The notes: a model not told the origin generated them from the letters alone. A stretch of 64,000 bases of DNA from Marinomonas balearica (GCF_004362145.1 NZ_SNXC01000015.1:252991-316990); one strand, 5' to 3'. Numbered from the stretch's first letter, positions 1-9,246 are shown. Translations and numbers: made by a program.

Positions 1-21
1 CAGACTGCGCTATACTCCGAA

Positions 22-97
22 TGGCTCCCTGAACTGGACTCGAACCAGTGACCCAATGATTAACAGTCATTTGCTCTACCAACTGAGCTATCAGGGA
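22..97 (-). tRNA. tRNA-Asn (GTT)
   Basis: Read on the minus strand this is a full 76-nt cloverleaf. The acceptor TCCCTGA pairs with TCAGGGA, followed by discriminator G and an encoded CCA. The anticodon loop is CTGTTAA, giving anticodon GTT (Asn), and the T-loop reads GGTTCGAGTCC. It lies 58 nt downstream of tRNA-Ser on the same strand and probably shares its transcript. Confidence 0.96.
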
Positions 98-155
98 ACA
101 ACTAATTTTTTCTCACAACCTCTTTTCTGAGAAAAGGATCTTCCAAGAAGGAAGA

Positions 156-246
156 TGGCGGAGGAGGAGAGATTCGAACTCTCGGTAGGCTATTAACCTA
201 CGCCAGTTTTCAAGACTGGTGCATTAAACCGCTCTGCCACCCCTCC
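156..246 (-). tRNA. tRNA-Ser (TGA)
   Basis: A 91-nt class II tRNA on the minus strand. The acceptor GGAGGGG pairs with CTCCTCC, the anticodon loop is CTTGAAA (anticodon TGA, Ser), and a long variable arm GTAGGTTAATAGCCTAC separates the anticodon stem from the T-arm. CCA is encoded. The long variable arm and the anticodon together make serine secure. Confidence 0.96.
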
Positions 247-262
247 GTTGCGAGCGAGGTGT

Positions 263-290
263 ATATTACGGATTTGAAATTTCAGTGCAA
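263..290 (-). promoter_or_regulatory. sigma70-like promoter of the tRNA-Ser/tRNA-Asn unit
   Basis: On the minus strand a TTGCAC -35 box (285-290) and a TAATAT -10 box (263-268) are separated by 16 nt. They lie just upstream of tRNA-Ser and are followed by a GC-rich discriminator. Position and spacing fit a stable-RNA promoter; the boxes were identified by eye only. Confidence 0.6.
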
Positions 291-348
291 CACTTTTTTT
301 AAAAAAATTTAACTTTTTTGCATTGCAGCCAAAAAAACACGTCCGAAG

Positions 349-1422
349 TTAATTTTGAATGTAGTTTTCGTCGGCAGAAGGTCGAATCCAAACGTTTGAA
401 AACCAATGGTAGTGTTTAGCACTCTTATCTGGCATCGTGCAGTTGATACGACCTCTTCCCGCTGTAAATGCTTTTGGCGCGCTTGCAACGACATGATGTG
501 CATCAATCCAACTTAGTTTGGCTTTTCCCTGACCGGATACATAGCAGGTTAGGTCTTTTAGCCGATAGTTACCTTCTTTAAAAGTCAGACTAATGGATAC
601 CGGTTCGTTATCTGCATAGATGCCTCCATTATCATAGGAAACTAAGGGCATTGGTTGAGATGCTAGCTTTGTTTTAAGAGGGCCTAATTTCGCGTAATGG
701 CCAGCGGCAGGAAATCTAGGAAGGTTCGCGAAGTTAGAGTCCGCATTAACAACGCCAGATTGCTGTCCAAACCCAACGATTCCTTCGGATGTTAACCATT
801 GCTGTATTACGTCATTTGATTCGCCATAAGGGTATGCGATCATTTTTGGGCTTGAACCAAGATGCATTACCAGTGCTTCTTCTACACTTGATACCTCTCT
901 TTTCATTCGTACTAACCATTCTTCGTCTGTTTCATTCTCTATTTTTCTGAGCATGTATGGATGACTGAATGTGTGGTTTGCGAAGACGCCTCCGAACTCT
1001 GACATTTCTTTCATTTGAGTCCAGGTCAGAAAATGTCGATTTTTTTGTTCTATTTGCAGTGTGTTAATAAAGACAGTAAACGGGAACTGATGTGACTTTA
1101 ATATAGGGAAGCCGTTTTCATAAATGTTTCTGTACGCATCATCAAAGGTAATAGCTACGGACTTTTCTGGCAGGGCAGTGCCAGCTTTAATCTTATCAAG
1201 AGCCGACTTTAGGTCGATTACGTTGAAGTTCTCTTCCTTTAAATAGTTCATGTGCTCTGTGAACTGCTCAGGCGTTAGACTTGTTGAGAACGGAGTGGCT
1301 TGTGAAACGTGGTGATATTGCAGTATCGGCAAATAATTTTGTGCGTAGGACATAAAGGGTGCTAATACGGCGAATAAAACTAGAATGCTTCGTAATGTGG
1401 ATCGACTTGAAAAAATGAACAT
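349..1422 (-). CDS. secreted polysaccharide deacetylase (NodB-like, CE4)
   Basis: A 357-residue protein with a signal peptide (hydrophobic residues about 11-25, cleavage near SYA-Q). It is followed by YHH near 36-38 and the NodB signature TFDD at 92-95, where the first Asp is the usual catalytic base and the second a metal ligand. HTFSHP at 150-155 gives the two metal-binding histidines. This indicates a metal-dependent de-N/O-acetylase acting on an extracytoplasmic polysaccharide. About 100 C-terminal residues beyond the barrel form a beta-rich extension that I do not recognise. It is a single gene, with tRNA genes downstream and a 308-bp gap upstream. The substrate (chitin, PNAG or peptidoglycan) cannot be decided from sequence. 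Confidence 0.87.
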   Translation of the reverse strand: MFIFSSRSTLRSILVLFAVLAPFMSYAQNYLPILQYHHVSQATPFSTSLTPEQFTEHMNYLKEENFNVIDLKSALDKIKAGTALPEKSVAITFDDAYRNIYENGFPILKSHQFPFTVFINTLQIEQKNRHFLTWTQMKEMSEFGGVFANHTFSHPYMLRKIENETDEEWLVRMKREVSSVEEALVMHLGSSPKMIAYPYGESNDVIQQWLTSEGIVGFGQQSGVVNADSNFANLPRFPAAGHYAKLGPLKTKLASQPMPLVSYDNGGIYADNEPVSISLTFKEGNYRLKDLTCYVSGQGKAKLSWIDAHHVVASAPKAFTAGRGRINCTMPDKSAKHYHWFSNVWIRPSADENYIQN

Positions 1423-1730
1423 AAATTGGCTATCTCTGATGGTGACTTGCGTTCAGCATTGTCTCATTAGATTGTGAGATGGGAAATACATTCGTGATCT
1501 TTTCGACTTCTCCCTCTGGGGGGAAATTGGGTGCTACACTGGTTATCTAGGCGAGCCGCGGCTAAGGGCGCTTTGGGGCGGTCTGGACAAGTTAATCTCG
1601 GTTTTGTTAGATCCGTTGTAATAGGAGCAATGGGCTTTAGGGTCATAAACGAAGGTTAGAGCTTGATCTGTTTGCCGGATGGACCGTTTTTTAATCTGTT
1701 GGCAATACTAAAGGGTGATAGGAGATCAAA
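1423..1730. other. divergent intergenic region, deacetylase / tdh
   Basis: This 308-bp gap must hold the divergent promoters for the deacetylase and tdh. I see no convincing ORF, tRNA or long inverted repeat. The only clear signal is the AGGAG Shine-Dalgarno (1720-1724) six bases before the tdh ATG. A short GC-rich patch (1550-1590) stands out from its AT-rich surroundings but has no fold that I can defend. Confidence 0.5.
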
Positions 1731-2765
1731 ATGAGATCACTGGCAAAGTTATTTGATGAACCTGGAATTTGGTTAACGGATACGGATATTCCTGCGTACG
1801 GGCACAATGATGTGGTAATAAAGGTACGTAAAACAGCGATTTGCGGTACAGATATACATATTTATAACTGGGATGATTGGGCTCGAGCCACTATTCCAGT
1901 GCCCATGACAGTTGGTCATGAATTTGTGGGTGAAATTGTTCGTAAAGGACGAGACGTGACTGATTTTTCGGTGGGCGATCGAGTTTCAGGTGAAGGTCAT
2001 ATTACCTGTGGGCGATGTCGAAATTGCAGAGCAGGCAGAAGACACCTTTGCCCCGAAACTCGTGGCGTTGGTGTTAACCGAGAAGGTGCATTCGCTGAGT
2101 TTTTAGTCATTCCATCCAGTAATGCATTCAGTATTCCTGATGATATTAGTGACGAACTGGCTGCGATTTTCGATCCGTTTGGCAATGCTGTTCATACGGC
2201 ATTGTCGTTTGATTTGGTAGGCGAAGATGTCTTGATAACGGGAGCTGGCCCGATTGGAGCGATGGCCGCTGCGGTTGCTCGCTTTGTAGGTGCTCGGAAT
2301 GTGGTTATTACAGATGTAAATGACTACCGCTTGGCGTTGGCAAAACAATTAGGAGCAACACGCACGGTTAATGTTGCAAGAGAGTCTTTAGAAGACGTGA
2401 TGTCTGATATTGGAATGGTCGAGGGTTTTGGTGTCGGTCTAGAGATGTCGGGCAATGGAAGTGCTTTTGAGCTTATGCTTGAAAGCATGTCTCACGGAGG
2501 GAAGATCGCAATGCTGGGTATTCTAGGGAAAGAATCTCCGATAGATTGGAATAAAGTGATATTTAAAGGTCTGTTGATCAAGGGAATATACGGCAGAGAG
2601 ATGTATGAAACTTGGTTTAAGATGGTCGCTATGCTTCAGTCTGGTTTGGATATTACGCCAGTAATTACCCATAGATACGATATTCAGGATTATCAGCAAG
2701 GGTTTGATGTGATGGCATCAGGAAGGGCGGGAAAAGTCATTCTCGATTGGTCGATGGAGCTTTAG
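1731..2765 (+). CDS. tdh: L-threonine 3-dehydrogenase
   Basis: Zinc-dependent medium-chain dehydrogenase oxidising L-threonine to 2-amino-3-ketobutyrate with NAD+; cytosolic. At 344 residues it matches the family length. Visible signatures are the catalytic zinc ligands C38 and H63-E64 (VGHEF), the structural-zinc cysteines C93, C96, C99 and C107, and the Rossmann loop GAGPIG at 171-176. A strong SD (GGAG) precedes the ATG. In many bacteria tdh is paired with kbl, which would complete conversion to glycine. No kbl is adjacent here, so the partner must be elsewhere or aminoketobutyrate must take another route. Confidence 0.95.
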   Translation: MRSLAKLFDEPGIWLTDTDIPAYGHNDVVIKVRKTAICGTDIHIYNWDDWARATIPVPMTVGHEFVGEIVRKGRDVTDFSVGDRVSGEGHITCGRCRNCRAGRRHLCPETRGVGVNREGAFAEFLVIPSSNAFSIPDDISDELAAIFDPFGNAVHTALSFDLVGEDVLITGAGPIGAMAAAVARFVGARNVVITDVNDYRLALAKQLGATRTVNVARESLEDVMSDIGMVEGFGVGLEMSGNGSAFELMLESMSHGGKIAMLGILGKESPIDWNKVIFKGLLIKGIYGREMYETWFKMVAMLQSGLDITPVITHRYDIQDYQQGFDVMASGRAGKVILDWSMEL

Positions 2766-2788
2766 CCAGAATTTTGGAATATAGGAAT

Positions 2789-2831
2789 AAGCAATATGAA
2801 TTCGTGCATTATACGATTATTCATATTGCTT
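2789..2831. terminator. inverted repeat between convergent tdh and tex
   Basis: Thirteen bases at 2789-2801 (AAGCAATATGAAT) pair perfectly with 2819-2831, and the TCGT/ACGA bases inside can extend the stem. The element sits between the 3' ends of two convergent genes. The stem is AT-rich and lacks a long T-run, so a bidirectional terminator is likely but not certain. Confidence 0.5.
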
Positions 2832-2884
2832 TATTGAGAAGCCTAATGACGATTAAAGGGTACAGAGAAATCAATTTGTGCTTT

Positions 2885-5056
2885 TTAGGAAAGTACACGT
2901 TTAAGGCTGATTCTACGTCGTTCTTTATCGATGTGTATCACCTCAACTTTTAGAGTTTCCCCTATTCTCACTATTTTCCTAGGGTCTTTAACAAATTGAT
3001 TTGATAACTCTGAAATGTGTATTAGGCCGTCTTGGTGTACACCAATATCAACAAATGCACCGAAAGCTGTTACGTTTGTTATTACACCTTCAAGAACCAT
3101 GTTTAAATTTAAATCTTCAATTTCTTTTATGTGGGGAGAAAATTCTGCATATTTAAATGTTGGCCGTGGATCTCTAAAAGGATGAGATAATTCAGAAATA
3201 ACATTTTCAAATAAATAATATTCCTCTCCTGCATATCTGTCTTTGTAGCGCGCTTTAATTGTATTTATTGTTTCGGTGTTTCCTACTATTTGATGGATAG
3301 GGAGATTCATCTCTTCTGCAAGTCTATAAACGATTGAATAAGACTCTGGGTGCACTGCTGTTTTATCTAAATACTCATCGCCATCATCAATTCTTAAAAA
3401 GCCTGCACTAAGTTGAAATGCTTTGCTCCCAATACCTTTGATATTTAGAAGTTGTTTTCTGTTTTTAAACCTTCCATTGGACCGTCGTTGTGAGACTATA
3501 TTTTGAGCCGTTTTTGACGTTAATCCCGATATATACTGCAATAATGATTCTGATGCTAGATTTAGGTCTACGCCAACCGCGTTTACACAGTCTTCGACTG
3601 TATTCGCTAACCCTTGGTTTAAATCCGCTTCTTTGAGGTCGTGTTGGTATTGTCCAACACCGATTGCTTTTGGCGGTATTTTTACTAATTCTGATAGGGG
3701 ATCTTGGAACCGTCTCGCGATAGAAATAGCGCCTCGTAGGGATACATCAATGTTTGGGAATTCATTTGATGCAATTTCTGAAGCGGAATAAATAGACGCC
3801 CCCGCTTCAGAAATAACAATTACCTTGCACTTGAGCTGGTGCTTTTGGATCATTTCTCTAGCGAAATGCTCAGTTTCTTTAGATGCCGTGCCATTTCCTA
3901 TTACAATCCACTGGGTTGTGTAACGTTTTAATATCTTGACTAAGATGGCTTCACTTTCGCTAATGTGTGTTTTCGGAGGAGTAGGGTAGACGACTCCCGT
4001 GCATTTCAAGGTTCCTCCAGCATCTAATGCTGCGTATTTGACGCCATTTTTATAGCCTGGGTCGAGTGCTAGCACTGAGGTCGAGCCGGCAGGTGCTGCC
4101 ATAAGAAGATCTTTGAGGTTATTTGCAAAAACGTCTATGGCACTTTGCTCTGCGCATTCTTTCAATATTACGCGAACTTTTCGCTCTGCGTAACCTAGCA
4201 ATTTTTGGTCCCAGCTGAGTCTTAACCAATATCGCTTACTTTCTTTTTGACATAGAATTTCGGATCCGTTGAAGTCGATTGTTAAAGGAGTGCCCATCAA
4301 AAATAAGGGAACCCCTGAAGAATCTATGTCTTTTTCTACAATTAATGAAATTTTAAGACTCTTTTCTTTTTCTCCTCTAAATAAGGCCAGTAGCCTATGG
4401 TGTGAGATATGTGTAATTTTTTCTCTGAGGTTCCAGTAATCTCGATATTTCTCAGACTTCTCTTTCTTTCCTTTGACCACTTTTGACTGGAGCTCTCCGA
4501 AACGTTTTAAGTGTTCTGTGCATTTCTTTATAAGCGTTAGATTGTGGGTTAATTTCTCGAGAATAATATCGTACGCTCCGTCTAACGCTTCCTTGTCTGA
4601 TAAATCACTCAATCCGTTTTCTGATAGCCAGGTTGAGGCAACTTTTAGATGACGCACATCCGTTCCTTCTGTAGACCAAATCTTTTTAGCCAACCCTAAT
4701 AATCCACGGCTTTCAGCAATTTTCGCTTTGCTTTTTTTAGAGCTTTTATAGGGGCGATAAAGATCTTCCAATTCAGTGAGAGATTTTGCTTCTTTTATAG
4801 AGATTATTAATTCGTTTGATGAAGTTTTGTTAATGGACAAAGCATTGATAATTGTATTACGACGTGCGTCTAGTTTTAGTAAATACAGGTAACGGTTGTG
4901 AAATTGTCTCAGAATGACATCATTCATTCCTTCTGTTTGATCCTTTCTGTATCGGGCTATAAAAGGGACGCTCATTCCTTCTTCGAAGAAGGAGATTAAT
5001 GTTCTTACAGTCTTTAGAGAATAGTTAAATTCATCTCTTAGTGTTTCTTTAAGCAT
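2885..5056 (-). CDS. divergent Tex-family S1 RNA-binding protein
   Basis: Tex is a nucleic-acid-binding transcription accessory factor. The 723 residues show the family layout: an N-terminal helical region with PFIARYRKDQTEG near 31-43, a YqgF/RNase-H-like domain beginning ALDPGYKNGVK, the VGQYQHD...VEDCVNAVGVD block, helix-hairpin-helix repeats (NRKQLLNIKGIGSKAF), and a C-terminal S1 domain (GVITNVTAFGAFVDIG) that ends the protein. Typical proteobacterial Tex is about 770 residues with a basic tail. Here the tail is missing and the N-terminal half is clearly divergent and AT-rich, so this may be a second, acquired paralogue. The SD AGGGG supports the ATG at 5056. Confidence 0.87.
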   Translation of the reverse strand: MLKETLRDEFNYSLKTVRTLISFFEEGMSVPFIARYRKDQTEGMNDVILRQFHNRYLYLLKLDARRNTIINALSINKTSSNELIISIKEAKSLTELEDLYRPYKSSKKSKAKIAESRGLLGLAKKIWSTEGTDVRHLKVASTWLSENGLSDLSDKEALDGAYDIILEKLTHNLTLIKKCTEHLKRFGELQSKVVKGKKEKSEKYRDYWNLREKITHISHHRLLALFRGEKEKSLKISLIVEKDIDSSGVPLFLMGTPLTIDFNGSEILCQKESKRYWLRLSWDQKLLGYAERKVRVILKECAEQSAIDVFANNLKDLLMAAPAGSTSVLALDPGYKNGVKYAALDAGGTLKCTGVVYPTPPKTHISESEAILVKILKRYTTQWIVIGNGTASKETEHFAREMIQKHQLKCKVIVISEAGASIYSASEIASNEFPNIDVSLRGAISIARRFQDPLSELVKIPPKAIGVGQYQHDLKEADLNQGLANTVEDCVNAVGVDLNLASESLLQYISGLTSKTAQNIVSQRRSNGRFKNRKQLLNIKGIGSKAFQLSAGFLRIDDGDEYLDKTAVHPESYSIVYRLAEEMNLPIHQIVGNTETINTIKARYKDRYAGEEYYLFENVISELSHPFRDPRPTFKYAEFSPHIKEIEDLNLNMVLEGVITNVTAFGAFVDIGVHQDGLIHISELSNQFVKDPRKIVRIGETLKVEVIHIDKERRRISLKRVLS

Positions 5057-5265
5057 GCTACCCCTATTCTTTCCTTATTTTTTGAAATGATTAAACAATT
5101 ATTAGATCGCCATTAGAAAAAAAAATGATTAAACTACATAAGAGATTAAAATAGATGGAATATCTCTTTAGCTCCTACTATAACAATAGTGAAGGCTAAA
5201 TTTATAATTTAGGGAATCGAGAAAATCCACAGTAGTAAAATTAGAATTTAAAATAGAGGTAAAAT

Positions 5266-5658
5266 ATGGGGTTGTTAGAAGAACTAGCGGGAAATAAAGC
5301 CAAAGCACGTGCCGCTGCCAAAGAGCTGAATGTTGCTCAACTTGAAAATTTGATTGCTGGTTTCAACAGTGCCTTAGAGAAAGTAAAGGAAGAAGAATCT
5401 GTACGTCTTGCTGCCGAAGCTGAAAAAGCACGCCAAGCGGAAGAGATTGCTAAAATCATAGAAAAGAGCGGTTTAACGCTTGATGAAATTGCAGCTCTAA
5501 GTGCACCACGTACAACAACGAAAGGCCGTTCTGTACAGCCAAAGTATCGTATAGTTGTTGAAGGTGAGACTCATGAATGGACAGGGCGTGGTCGCACACC
5601 AAAAGTCTTTCAAGAGTATTTTGATGCTGGAAACTCTCGCGAAAGCTGTGAGATCTGA
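5266..5658 (+). CDS. H-NS family nucleoid-associated protein
   Basis: A 130-residue protein. The N-terminal two thirds is Ala/Glu/Lys-rich helix suited to oligomerisation (about residues 1-70). The C-terminus carries the H-NS DNA-binding signature HEWTGRGRTPKVFQEYFDAG (about 103-122) and ends CEI. H-NS-type proteins bind curved AT-rich DNA and silence horizontally acquired genes. The SD AGAGG lies 6 nt before the ATG, and a strong bidirectional terminator follows. The gene is monocistronic and divergent from tex. The AT-rich polysaccharide island in this same window is the sort of target such a protein would bind; that is inference. Confidence 0.88.
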   Translation: MGLLEELAGNKAKARAAAKELNVAQLENLIAGFNSALEKVKEEESVRLAAEAEKARQAEEIAKIIEKSGLTLDEIAALSAPRTTTKGRSVQPKYRIVVEGETHEWTGRGRTPKVFQEYFDAGNSRESCEI

Positions 5659-5686
5659 TAGTAAGTACTAATTTTTTAGTGCGTGT

Positions 5687-5718
5687 AAAAAAAACCGACT
5701 TAATAGTCGGTTTTTTTT
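5687..5718. terminator. bidirectional intrinsic terminator (hns-like / trmB)
   Basis: ACCGACT and AGTCGGT form a GC-containing stem with a TAAT loop, flanked by A-tracts on one side and an eight-base T-tract on the other. It lies between convergent genes, so it can serve the H-NS-like gene and trmB. Confidence 0.92.
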
Positions 5719-5741
5719 AATTGAAAATGGCTCAACATACA

Positions 5742-6437
5742 TTAGTTCTTTGAGTAAATCAGATCCCATACTCCGTGTCCTAGTTTTTCGCCGCGTTGCT
5801 CAAACTTTGTTAATGGACGCCATTCAGGTCTCGGATGGAAACTACCTTTCCCTGAAATGTTTTCGTAGTTAGTTTGCGCATCCATTACTTCCATCATGTG
5901 CTCTGCATAAGGTTCCCAGTCGGTTGCCATATGGAAAAGTCCATTCGGTTTTAATGTGTCTGCAACTTGGTTCGCAAAGAGCGCTTGTACTATTCGACGT
6001 TTATTATGTTTCTTTTTATGCCAAGGATCAGGAAAGAAAAGCTGGAAGGTTGACGCTTGTTCTTTTGGAAGACATTGAGCCATGACTTCAATGGCATCAT
6101 GGCAATAAACCCGAATATTAGAAATACCTGCTTCCGCCGCAAGCATCATTAATTTAGCGACGCCTGGTGGATGAACTTCAATCCCAATAAAATCTCTTTC
6201 AGGTGCTTTTTTTGCCATTTCTACCAGAGAGGCACCCATACCAAAGCCAACTTCTAGCGTGATATCTGAATCTCGGCCGAATACTTCCTTATATTCAATT
6301 GCGCCATCTTCAAAATTCAATCCATAAGTTTGCCAGTTGTTGTCGTAGGCTTTTTGTTGGCCTTCTGTCATACGACCGCCACGAACAACAAAGCTTTTGA
6401 TAGTTCGCATTTTTAAGTCTTTACTTTCGTCTTGCAT
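5742..6437 (-). CDS. trmB: tRNA (guanine-N7-)-methyltransferase
   Basis: SAM-dependent methylation of G46 in tRNA. Visible are the SAM-binding motif LEVGFGMG, the family block FFPDPWHKKKHNKRRI, the MATDWEPYAEHM segment, and a C-terminus ending LGHGVWDLIY that matches E. coli TrmB. The reading frame is open back to an ATG at 6515. The first 26 residues from there resemble nothing in the family, so I prefer the ATG at 6437 (231 residues; family usually 230-240). Neither start has a good SD. It is downstream of the DUF423 gene on the same strand, probably in one operon. Confidence 0.93.
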   Translation of the reverse strand: MQDESKDLKMRTIKSFVVRGGRMTEGQQKAYDNNWQTYGLNFEDGAIEYKEVFGRDSDITLEVGFGMGASLVEMAKKAPERDFIGIEVHPPGVAKLMMLAAEAGISNIRVYCHDAIEVMAQCLPKEQASTFQLFFPDPWHKKKHNKRRIVQALFANQVADTLKPNGLFHMATDWEPYAEHMMEVMDAQTNYENISGKGSFHPRPEWRPLTKFEQRGEKLGHGVWDLIYSKN

Positions 6438-6538
6438 AAATTGGTTTTGCCAAATCTGATCAATGGATATAGCGTGTATCCTACCGAAATTATAATCATT
6501 AGATAAGTGATACATGCGGTCTGGAAGAAAAAAATTGC

Positions 6539-6931
6539 TTAAGGCCTTGGTGCGATGTTTCTGTAGGCAAAAGCTGCCAAAAGCATCCAGCCTATTAGAT
6601 AGAGTGTGCCGCCAACGGGAGTAATTATTCCGAGTGTTTTTATGTTAGTTATCGCCAGCGCATAAAGACTGCCTGAGAAGAGAACATTACCCGCGATAAA
6701 AAAGAATGAAGGATGCTTTAGTGCCTTAACCGGTTTTATAATCAGTAAACTGCATAGTCCGGACAAAGTATGGAACATCATATACAGCGTCCCAGTTTGC
6801 CACCACCCCAGCGCAGCTTCGGTAAGAGTGCCTTTTAGAGCGTGGGCGCCAAATGCACCTGCTAAAACGGACGTGAATCCCATTAAAGACAGCGTAATTA
6901 CTAAATAGTGGTATATACGGGGTGAGTTCAT
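6539..6931 (-). CDS. DUF423 family small membrane protein (YgdD-like)
   Basis: A 130-residue integral membrane protein with four predicted hydrophobic segments. It has the family's N-terminal AGAFGAHALKG motif near residues 25-35 and a W(Q)TGTLYMMFH segment. Function is unknown. It lies 30 nt downstream of the WD40 lipoprotein gene and upstream of trmB, all on the minus strand. No clear SD precedes the ATG, so it may depend on read-through or coupling from upstream. Confidence 0.86.
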   Translation of the reverse strand: MNSPRIYHYLVITLSLMGFTSVLAGAFGAHALKGTLTEAALGWWQTGTLYMMFHTLSGLCSLLIIKPVKALKHPSFFFIAGNVLFSGSLYALAITNIKTLGIITPVGGTLYLIGWMLLAAFAYRNIAPRP

Positions 6932-6961
6932 TGATTGGAAAGGAATCCGATTGGGTAATTT

Positions 6962-7942
6962 CTATTGAAGAGTATTTAGGTAACCGTTACTGCCAATTGC
7001 GTAATATCGCGCATCAGTTCCAAAGGCTAGTGCTAAGACGCTTGCCGCAGTGGGGCGAAGTACATCTTTTAAATAAAGATCCCATTCCCTTTCTATCTTC
7101 CCTGTCGCGGTATTTGCGAGTTTTACTCGTCTATTAACTGAACCAAGAAGAAGTTGGCGATTATCTTGTGAAAATTGGACTTTGCTTATTGTTGAGTTGC
7201 GCTCTTTCAATGCACCTGTATCTATATTCGAAAACTCGATGCCTGTTACCGTTTGCCAAACTTTTGCCTCACCTAACTGTGCAGCGCCGAAGACATAAGA
7301 CCCGTCATCAGAAATAGCAACACTTGCGATGTTGTTAGAAAGTGTCCATTGCTTTTTTACTTGGCCGGAGTTTAGGTCCCAAAGTGTTACGTTGTTTAGG
7401 TCGTCGCCCGTTACCGCGAGTTTTCCGTCAGGTGTGACATCAACAGAGCGAACAACTGCATTTGTGCGCAGTGTTTGTAGAATCCCGCCATTTTTCACAT
7501 CGAAATATCGGGCAGTTTGATCATTCATACCCACTAATGCAAAATCGCCATTTTGAGTGAGTTTTATATCGCGAATGTCCCCTGGTGTATTCCAGTATCC
7601 TGCAGATTGACCATTTTGAGTATTCCATAACACGAGAGTTCGTGCACCACCTGTAAGAGCGAAGCGACCAGAAGGGTCAATATCCACGGAGATGAGCGGC
7701 GTAGCAGTACCCTGAGCATGGTTCCAGTTATAAAGGCGTTGACTGGGCGCAAGTGACCAATAACTACCCCCATGCTGAATGGAGCCAATTAGGGCATTTT
7801 TTGCATTGGGGCTTAATGCCGCTGAATACAGCCCTTGGATTGCCAGTTTTTCTTGGTTGCTAGGGCTATCAGCTGAGCAGCCAAATAATGTCAGACTTAA
7901 GGCAACAAGAAGTGCTTTAGGCCGTTTTTTCACTGTGAGCAT
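6962..7942 (-). CDS. WD40-repeat lipoprotein
   Basis: A 326-residue protein beginning with a lipoprotein signal: basic KKRPK, then a hydrophobic stretch and the lipobox LFGC near residue 22. After that come repeated WD40-type blades (SVDIDPSGRFALTGG, DIKLTQNGDFALVG, VTPDGKLAVTGDD, AISDDGSYVFGA), so a beta-propeller anchored in the envelope is likely. The frame extends to a TTG at 7957, but the ATG at 7942 is the better start. It overlaps the 3' end of rsd by 26 nt, suggesting coupled translation. Binding partner unknown. Confidence 0.82.
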   Translation of the reverse strand: MLTVKKRPKALLVALSLTLFGCSADSPSNQEKLAIQGLYSAALSPNAKNALIGSIQHGGSYWSLAPSQRLYNWNHAQGTATPLISVDIDPSGRFALTGGARTLVLWNTQNGQSAGYWNTPGDIRDIKLTQNGDFALVGMNDQTARYFDVKNGGILQTLRTNAVVRSVDVTPDGKLAVTGDDLNNVTLWDLNSGQVKKQWTLSNNIASVAISDDGSYVFGAAQLGEAKVWQTVTGIEFSNIDTGALKERNSTISKVQFSQDNRQLLLGSVNRRVKLANTATGKIEREWDLYLKDVLRPTAASVLALAFGTDARYYAIGSNGYLNTLQ

Positions 7943-8387
7943 GGTGTAATCGTTCAATTAATTTATCTTCAAGACCGAAGCGTTCTGCCATTACGACACT
8001 TACTGTCTGAATAGAAAAAGGTAACTCTTCTAACTGAGCATTACAGTGATCTTTCGTATCGTATTTGTCGTTAAACTCAATTGCTACTTCGGTTGTACTG
8101 TCGATTTCAGGCATAAGCGCTTTAAAGAGTTCAAGAGCTCCAGTGTCATTGAAGTCTTTTGCTTCAAGAGCGAGCTGTTCATAAACACCAAAATGTCCTA
8201 CAGACACATAGTCAACCAGCATTTCACACAAGCGTTGAATTTTTGGCGTATCGGTTGGGGTATATTCACCTCGTTCTTTGGTAGTGACTAATGCTTCGAT
8301 TAATTGTTGGCGTTGAAGTAACCAACGGTCAATAATTTCATGCACGCCGCCCCACCTTTCTTGAGCAGATTTACAACGTTCCAACAT
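7917..8387 (-). CDS. rsd: Rsd/AlgQ family anti-sigma70 factor
   Basis: A 156-residue all-helical protein matching Rsd/AlgQ: ERWGGVHEIIDRWLLQRQQLI at the N-terminus (W and DRWL are the conserved contacts) and CEMLVDYVSVGHFGVYEQL in the middle (the LVDY.S.GHF block). Rsd binds sigma70 region 4 and shifts RNA polymerase toward alternative sigma factors in stationary phase; AlgQ in pseudomonads also influences alginate synthesis. A GGGGAT SD lies before the ATG at 8387. Confidence 0.9.
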   Translation of the reverse strand: MLERCKSAQERWGGVHEIIDRWLLQRQQLIEALVTTKERGEYTPTDTPKIQRLCEMLVDYVSVGHFGVYEQLALEAKDFNDTGALELFKALMPEIDSTTEVAIEFNDKYDTKDHCNAQLEELPFSIQTVSVVMAERFGLEDKLIERLHHAHSEKTA

Positions 8388-8464
8388 AACTTTATCCCCG
8401 TTTTCATTATTAGTATCAAAACATCATACTATTATGTTTTTAGAATATTCCCTTAGAAATCACG

Positions 8465-8486
8465 GTGCAACCTATTTAGGTTGCAC
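8465..8486. terminator. hairpin downstream of dsbB
   Basis: GTGCAACCTA pairs perfectly with TAGGTTGCAC around a two-base TT centre. It lies 28 nt beyond the dsbB stop and upstream of rsd, in the dsbB direction. The T-run after it is short, so termination may be partial. Confidence 0.6.
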
Positions 8487-8514
8487 TTATTGTAATGTTT
8501 GGAAACCGCTGTTG

Positions 8515-9009
8515 TTAATTTTGATTTGAGAACTTGATTGAAATCACGAGGTTCGCAACGACAATTGACGTGAAAGCAACAAGAGTCCAACCAGGTATGC
8601 TTAAACCTAGAAAAGTCCACAACGTATCTCCACATTCTCCGGTGCCCATTACCATTGCTTGCATGATTTCTTGCCATGGGAACACTTCAAACATGTAACT
8701 TAACCCCGGTAAACACGCAGGTAATTCATCGAAGGGAAGGCTTTGTAGGTAAAGGTGGCGTATGGACAATCCTGCGCCAATAGCTGCGAAGGTGATGATA
8801 GTCGGTAGGTAGAATTTTCGCCCTGCTTTATGTAAAGCTGAAAGCGTTGCTGCTATTGCAACAATGAAAAACATGATTCGTTGTAGCATACACAATGGGC
8901 ACGGCTCTAGTCCCATGGCATATTCCATATAAAATGCGACACCAAGTAGAGACAATGATGTGACGGCAATTAACAAATGAAAGTTACGTACAGTAATGAA
9001 GTGGCGCAT
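8515..9009 (-). CDS. dsbB: disulfide bond formation protein DsbB
   Basis: An inner-membrane quinone reductase that reoxidises DsbA. The 164 residues have four transmembrane helices. The first periplasmic loop carries the redox pair CPLC (C37, C40) followed by QR, and the second loop carries C99 and C126, the pair that exchanges with DsbA. These are all the expected catalytic cysteines. AAGGA lies 10 nt ahead of the ATG. It is divergent from the FliL-like gene. Confidence 0.95.
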   Translation of the reverse strand: MRHFITVRNFHLLIAVTSLSLLGVAFYMEYAMGLEPCPLCMLQRIMFFIVAIAATLSALHKAGRKFYLPTIITFAAIGAGLSIRHLYLQSLPFDELPACLPGLSYMFEVFPWQEIMQAMVMGTGECGDTLWTFLGLSIPGWTLVAFTSIVVANLVISIKFSNQN

Positions 9010-9246
9010 TAAGGCGATGTCCTTGTATGGTGATCTCTTTTATAGGCTTCGAATATGCTAACTGTTAGCTTATACTATGAAAAGCTAGGATTATGAAAAT
9101 CACTGACTTTTGCGAATTTTGCGTTAGCGTGTCTTGAGACCGCGAGCGAGCGAGAAAGTGCCCCATTTTTATTGTCCAATTCAAAAACTATATTTCGTCC
9201 ATATAACGAGGCATAACCCAACTATTATGTCTACGCGAGGAGTGCT

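Noticed and set aside
2747-2953. 68-codon frame after tdh
   Set aside because: Starts inside tdh, runs over the terminator-like repeat and ends inside tex on the opposite strand.
9130-9160. GCGAGCGAGCGAG short repeat upstream of the FliL-like gene
   Set aside because: Too short and simple to call a repeat element; no second copy noticed.
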